From: an uncultured Lachnospiraceae bacterium
Lineage (GTDB): Bacteria; Bacillota; Clostridia; Lachnospirales; Lachnospiraceae
DNA length: 8,547 bases
Assembly (NCBI GenBank): GCA_946409475.1
Contig: CAMJWQ010000134.1
Coordinates: forward strand, 1 to 8,547
Reading direction: 5' to 3'
Part shown: positions 5,254-8,547 of the stretch, in pieces
Position numbering within the stretch: the first letter of the stretch is position 1
How the letters are laid out: each line of letters begins with the position of its first letter
The notes under the pieces: model-generated
Databases searched by the model: none
What the model was told of the DNA's origin: nothing
Seen by the model: only the letters and a program-made list of their open reading frames with translations
Program-made: the position numbers and the translations under genes

Positions 5254-7533
5254 ATGCAGATTGAAGAGTGGCTGGGAAAGGATAACCAGCTGGGAATTGA
5301 TATTTGGAAGAAAAAATACCGTTACGAAGAAGAAAGCTTTGAAGAATGGCTTGCCCGTGTCAGTGCAGGAGACGAAGAGCTTGCGGAAATGATCCGGACT
5401 CAGAAATTTTTATTTGGAGGAAGGATACTGGCCAATAGAGGATTGGAAAATTTAGGGAGAAAAATTACGTTATCGAATTGTTATGTTGTGGAACCTCCGA
5501 GGGATAATCTGGAAGATATTTTTGAGTGCGCAAAAAAGCTGGCACGTACCTACAGCTATGGCGGGGGATGCGGAGTCGATATTTCCGGTCTGAGTCCAAA
5601 TGGTGCCCGGATTAATAATGCGGCGAAAATGACGAGTGGGGCGGTTTCCTTTATGGAGCTGTATGCACTTACGACCAGCCTGATTGGGCAGAATGGCAGA
5701 AGAGGCGCCCTGATGATTTCTTTGGATTGTTCCCATCCGGACATTGAGAAGTTCATTCGGCTTAAGACAGACCTGGACAAGGTGACAAAGGCCAACATAT
5801 CTCTGCGTCTGCGGGATGATTTTATACAGGCGGTAAAGGAAGGCGGAACGTATCATTTGCATTATCAAAGGGAAGCCACCGGAGAAAAAATCGAGCGCGA
5901 TGTAAACGCCAGGGAGCTGTTTCATCTGATTGCGGAAACAAACTGGGATTACGCAGAACCGGGAGCCTTGTACTGGGATCGTATTACTTCATGGAATTTG
6001 CTAAGCAATACAAGGGAATTTTCCTATGCCGGTGTGAACCCCTGTGCGGAAGAGCCTCTGCCTGCCGGCGGCAGCTGCCTGCTGGGCAGTCTGAATCTGG
6101 CAAAATTTGTTACAGATCCCTTTACGGAACGTGCGGCCTTTGATTTTGACGCATGGAAGCATTGCATAAGTATCTGCGTCAGGGGAATGAATGACGTGTT
6201 GGACGAGGGAATGCCGCTGCATCCCCTGAAAGAGCAAAGGGATAGTGTCCGGAACTGGAGACAGATTGGTCTTGGTATTATGGGACTGGCCGACATGCTT
6301 ATTATGATGGGAATTACCTATGGAAGTGAAGAGGCTGCTTCTTTATGTGACAGAATCGGCTTTACAATGGCAGATATGGCAATCGCATCCTCTGCCCTGT
6401 TGGCAAAGGAAAAGGGGGCGTATCCGAAATGTGATAGCAACGCCGTTTTATCCACCCCTTTTTTGAAGTATAACGCAACGGCAGAAACATGTGAACTCGT
6501 AAAAAAATACGGGCTTCGTAATTCCCAGCTGCTGACCGTCGCACCAACAGGAACATTGTCTACCATGCTGGGAATTTCAGGCGGAATTGAACCTATCTAT
6601 GCAAATTATTATGAGCGTAGGACCCAGTCCTTACATGGGCATGATGTACAATACAAAGTATATACTAAAATTGTGGAATGGTATATGAAGGAGCATCAGA
6701 TTACGGATGATGCGTTACTTCCTCCGTATTTTGTAACGGCCATGAAGCTGGATTACCGCAGCCGTATTAACATGCAGTCGGTATGGCAGATGCATATTGA
6801 TGCATCCATTTCATCCACGGTGAATCTTCCGCAGGAGTTTACCGTAGAAGAAACAGAAAATTTATATTTGTATGCACATGAGAAAGGATTAAAGGGTATC
6901 ACAATTTACCGGGATGGCTGTAAGCGTGCGGGAATTTTGTCTGCCGAAGAATCCGCTAGGGATGTGCCTGTAGCGGGAGAAGGTTTAAATCGTGGTGAGA
7001 TTGTTCAGGTGACAGATGACGTAATCGGTGCCAAAAGGAAATTGACAACAGGCTGCGGAACGCTCCACTGCATCGCACTTTTTGAACCTTATACCGGAGC
7101 ATTGCTTGAAACCTATTTGAGCAAGGGCTCAACAGGAGGCTGCAATAATTTTATGATTGGTCTTTCACGTATGATTTCTATCTGTGCAAGAGGCGGTATT
7201 GATATCTATACAATTGTTGATCAGCTGAACTCAACAGGTTCCTGCCCTTCCTATGCGGTGCGCCAGGCGACTAAAAAGGATACCAGCAGGGGAGCCTGCT
7301 GTCCGATGGCCGTTGGAAATGCTCTCTTGGATATGTATGACGAGGTATGTGCAAAAATAGCAATAAAAAAGGGGAAAGAGACAGATAAAGACAAAGAACC
7401 GAAGGCGGTTCCGAAACCCATTGCAGTAAAAAGAGCGGAGACAAAAGCAGTATGCCCGGAATGCGGGGAGCCCCTTGTGTTTGAAGGCGGATGCAATATC
7501 TGTAAGGGCTGCGGATGGAGCAGGTGCTTATAG
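5254..7533 (+). CDS. nrdJ: Adenosylcobalamin-dependent ribonucleotide reductase, class II
   Basis: This enzyme makes deoxyribonucleotides using a cysteine thiyl radical generated from adenosylcobalamin, independent of oxygen. The 759-residue protein has the reductase barrel with N262, C264 (radical cysteine) and E266 in NPCAEE, and the likely disulfide pair C76 (SNCYVV) and C275 (GGSCLLGSLNL). The intervals 188 and 11 equal those I recall for Thermotoga maritima NrdJ (C134, C322, C333). LLTVAPTGT (A430-T434) is a conserved substrate loop. A TSCPD domain (about 590-695) follows, then a lysine-rich linker and a zinc ribbon with C734/C737 and C750/C753 ending GWSRCL; the last cysteines probably relay reducing equivalents. 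No N-terminal ATP-cone is visible, so dATP activity control is likely absent. It ends with UAG. It stands alone between terminators, under a probable NrdR-controlled promoter. Confidence 0.95.
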   Translation: MQIEEWLGKDNQLGIDIWKKKYRYEEESFEEWLARVSAGDEELAEMIRTQKFLFGGRILANRGLENLGRKITLSNCYVVEPPRDNLEDIFECAKKLARTYSYGGGCGVDISGLSPNGARINNAAKMTSGAVSFMELYALTTSLIGQNGRRGALMISLDCSHPDIEKFIRLKTDLDKVTKANISLRLRDDFIQAVKEGGTYHLHYQREATGEKIERDVNARELFHLIAETNWDYAEPGALYWDRITSWNLLSNTREFSYAGVNPCAEEPLPAGGSCLLGSLNLAKFVTDPFTERAAFDFDAWKHCISICVRGMNDVLDEGMPLHPLKEQRDSVRNWRQIGLGIMGLADMLIMMGITYGSEEAASLCDRIGFTMADMAIASSALLAKEKGAYPKCDSNAVLSTPFLKYNATAETCELVKKYGLRNSQLLTVAPTGTLSTMLGISGGIEPIYANYYERRTQSLHGHDVQYKVYTKIVEWYMKEHQITDDALLPPYFVTAMKLDYRSRINMQSVWQMHIDASISSTVNLPQEFTVEETENLYLYAHEKGLKGITIYRDGCKRAGILSAEESARDVPVAGEGLNRGEIVQVTDDVIGAKRKLTTGCGTLHCIALFEPYTGALLETYLSKGSTGGCNNFMIGLSRMISICARGGIDIYTIVDQLNSTGSCPSYAVRQATKKDTSRGACCPMAVGNALLDMYDEVCAKIAIKKGKETDKDKEPKAVPKPIAVKRAETKAVCPECGEPLVFEGGCNICKGCGWSRCL

Positions 7534-7554
7534 GAAAATATAGAGCTATACTTG

Positions 7555-7653
7555 CTAGCGGTCATTAACTGCTATCAAATAAATAAATGTCGGCAGTGCC
7601 AAGAGGAACATTCCAAAAGACAAGAGGTCTTTAATATTGAAACGATTCTTCAT
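7555..7653 (-). CDS. Small hydrophobic peptide, putative holin-like (type I) toxin
   Basis: This 32-residue peptide begins MKNRFNIKDLL, has one membrane segment (about 10-28, LLSFGMFLLALPTFIYLI) and ends in polar NDR. Its size, single helix, S-F-G-M-F core and polar tail resemble the short holin-like toxins of Firmicutes (TxpA/Hol_Tox type), which act at the inner membrane and are paired with an antisense RNA. The start is ATG 7653 because GGAGGTGAT lies 4 bases upstream; a longer in-frame ORF to 7770 has no such site. A proline (P21) sits mid-helix where I would expect leucine, and one base change (CTG to CCG) would explain it, so the toxin may be weakened. It ends with UAG, with another in-frame UAG three codons later. 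It is convergent with nrdJ and divergent from the ATPase gene. No antitoxin RNA is identified with confidence; TATACT at 7547-7552 on the + strand lacks a good -35. Confidence 0.55.
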   Translation of the reverse strand: MKNRFNIKDLLSFGMFLLALPTFIYLIAVNDR

Positions 7654-7660
7654 GTGCATC

Positions 7661-7686
7661 ACCTCCATTCTATGTAGAATGAAGGT
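7661..7686 (-). promoter_or_regulatory. Hairpin sequestering the toxin ribosome binding site
   Basis: In the - strand transcript, bases 7686-7675 pair with 7672-7661 in an uninterrupted 12-bp stem (one U-G pair) with a CA turn; the last A-U pair probably opens. The 3' arm contains GGAGGU, the core of the ribosome binding site of the small peptide. On the + strand the same repeat has a C/A mismatch, so the fold favours the toxin mRNA. Such masking of the ribosome binding site is typical of type I toxin mRNAs. Confidence 0.65.
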
Positions 7687-7716
7687 CAACCACCCTGTAC
7701 ACGATTGCTTAGGTAA

Positions 7717-7725
7717 ATTATAGCA
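7717..7725 (-). promoter_or_regulatory. Extended -10 promoter of the small peptide
   Basis: On the - strand the sequence reads TGC-TATAAT, a perfect -10 (7722-7717) with the extended TG element (7725-7724). No clear -35 lies 16-18 bases upstream, which extended -10 promoters can tolerate. Transcription would start near 7710, giving a leader of about 56 bases that contains the whole hairpin at 7661-7686. Confidence 0.6.
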
Positions 7726-7769
7726 TAGGCATGTGGAGAACACAGGTTCAAAAGGTGGAGTTGAGTTCA

Positions 7770-8393
7770 ATGAAAAATGATCTATTTATTAAAGAAATAA
7801 AAATTGACTGGAATAAAATTGAAGAAGATAGTTACCTTAGAAATATACCGTCATTAGAGAAGGTAGATGCCTTAACTTTTGACCGGAATATCACTTTTTT
7901 TGTCGGGGAAAATGGATCCGGAAAGTTCACCTTATTGGAAGGGATTGCAGTTGCCTATGGTTTTAGTGCAGAGGGCGGAAGCAGAAATTACAATTTTTCT
8001 ACATACAATTCGCATTCTGAACTACATGAAGCTATTTCACTGGTCAAGGGGATCAGAAGACCAAAAGGTAATTATTTCTTACGAGCGGAGAGCTTTTATA
8101 ATGTTGCCAGTAAAGCAGAGGATTATCGGGATGATACTCCTTGCGAGATTTATTATGAAAGATATGGTGGAAAATCATTGCACCAGCAGTCTCATGGGGA
8201 AAGCTTCCTGGCATTAATACAAGAAAATTTTTCTGACAATGGTATCTATATTTTAGATGAGCCGGAGGCTGCTCTATCGCCCCAAAGACAATTAACCTTA
8301 TTAATGGAAATTGATAGATTGGCAAAACAGGGCTCCCAGTTTATCATTGCCAGCCATTCTCCCATTCTTTTGGGAGTACCCCATTCTCTATAA
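7770..8393 (+). CDS. AAA/ABC-type ATPase, probably degraded
   Basis: This is a 207-residue soluble ATPase of the ABC-like predicted-ATPase group (COG3910-like, AAA_21), whose cellular role is unknown. Family motifs are clear: FFVGENGSGK (43-52), the signature-like SHGESF (141-146), Walker B YILDEPEAALSP (160-171) and the H-loop SHSPILLG with H196. Two defects stand out. The residue after the Walker A lysine is Phe53 (TTC 7926-7928) where Ser or Thr normally binds magnesium; one base change from TCC explains it. The protein ends right after LLGVP, whereas relatives I recall continue some 30-45 residues. Another frame past 8380 reads ILYNVYV, hinting at a frameshift or an insertion boundary. 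I chose ATG 7770 because AGGTGGAG (7753-7760) precedes it; ATG 7731 has no site. No + strand promoter is evident. It may be a pseudogene. Confidence 0.75.
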   Translation: MKNDLFIKEIKIDWNKIEEDSYLRNIPSLEKVDALTFDRNITFFVGENGSGKFTLLEGIAVAYGFSAEGGSRNYNFSTYNSHSELHEAISLVKGIRRPKGNYFLRAESFYNVASKAEDYRDDTPCEIYYERYGGKSLHQQSHGESFLALIQENFSDNGIYILDEPEAALSPQRQLTLLMEIDRLAKQGSQFIIASHSPILLGVPHSL

Positions 8394-8431
8394 TGTATAT
8401 GTACATGAATATAGATACCTTGTACTGCTAT

Positions 8432-8515
8432 AGGCTGTGGCTTTTTCAGTGCTCTTCGGAAAAGCTGGCAAGGGCAGGTTTCCTCCGTACCCCCAAAAGG
8501 CTGATTCCACAGCCT
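8432..8515. repeat. Branched inverted repeat at the right edge, possible structured RNA or dispersed element
   Basis: AGGCTGTGG (8432-8440) and CCACAGCCT (8507-8515) form a perfect 9-bp closing stem, with CAG (8447-8449) and CTG (8501-8503) able to extend it beyond an internal loop. Inside, 8451-8465 forms a hairpin (GCT-TT/AA-AGC around CGG, one C/A mismatch), and GGG (8472-8474) can pair with CCC near 8492-8494 around a tiny AGG/CCT hairpin (8476-8484). No U-run follows on either strand, so it is not an ordinary terminator. It lies 38 bases past the shortened ATPase gene. I do not recognise it as a known riboswitch. An intergenic dispersed repeat is the main alternative. Confidence 0.5.
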
Positions 8516-8547
8516 TCATTTAAAAAATCCTGAATCTTGAACGGATA

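Noticed and set aside
5470..5925. 151-codon - strand ORF within nrdJ
   Set aside because: It is a shadow frame opposite a conserved reductase gene, with no ribosome binding site or recognisable motif.
7534..7575. Terminator between nrdJ and the - strand peptide
   Set aside because: The 7-bp stem at 7556-7574 and the 5-bp stem at 7541-7552 are weak and lack a proper U-run on the + strand; the second has only TTTT on the - strand.
7731..7769. Earlier ATPase start at 7731
   Set aside because: No ribosome binding site precedes it, and the extra residues overlap the AGGTGGAG site that serves ATG 7770.
7555..7770. 71-residue form of the - strand peptide
   Set aside because: The upstream extension has no ribosome binding site and would run through the hairpin and -10 region. 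ATG 7653 has a near-perfect site.
1..8547. CRISPR array, tRNA/rRNA genes, transposase or phage genes
   Set aside because: No regularly spaced repeats, cloverleaf-like sequences or transposase/integrase coding regions were seen.

Overview
The window looks like a low-to-moderate G+C Firmicute chromosome of the class Clostridia, probably Lachnospiraceae. The grounds are the gene order rho, rpmE, DUF1385, prmC, prfA, the protein sequences (for example the GNGGQC form of the RF1 catalytic loop), strong GGAGG-type ribosome binding sites, and an adenosylcobalamin-dependent ribonucleotide reductase with C-terminal TSCPD and zinc-ribbon parts. This placement comes from memory of family sequences, not from a search.

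Layout. Bases 1-5086 hold a housekeeping block on the + strand: transcription terminator Rho, ribosomal protein L31 (own promoter, structured leader, strong terminator), a DUF1385 membrane protein, the release-factor methyltransferase PrmC (start overlaps the preceding stop), and release factor 1. A Rho-independent terminator closes the block. Bases 5087-7533 hold a monocistronic class II ribonucleotide reductase whose promoter carries two NrdR-box-like sequences exactly 31 bp apart. Bases 7534-8547 are accessory in character: a 32-residue holin-like membrane peptide on the - strand whose ribosome binding site is locked in a 12-bp hairpin, an AAA/ABC-type ATPase with a damaged Walker A motif and a missing C-terminus, and a branched inverted-repeat structure at the right edge.

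How the genes work together. Rho, L31, PrmC and RF1 all serve transcription or translation termination and ribosome function; PrmC methylates the GGQ glutamine of RF1. The striking point is that the RF1 gene has an in-frame UAG at codon 89, the very codon RF1 reads, inside an otherwise full-length and well-conserved frame. Either RF1 is limited by its own activity through readthrough, a counterpart of the RF2 UGA-frameshift loop, or this is a lesion or sequence error. UAG also serves as the normal terminator of rpmE, the reductase and the small peptide, so simple reassignment of UAG is unlikely. The suspicious substitutions in the ATPase (and possibly the small peptide) keep the error or decay explanation open.
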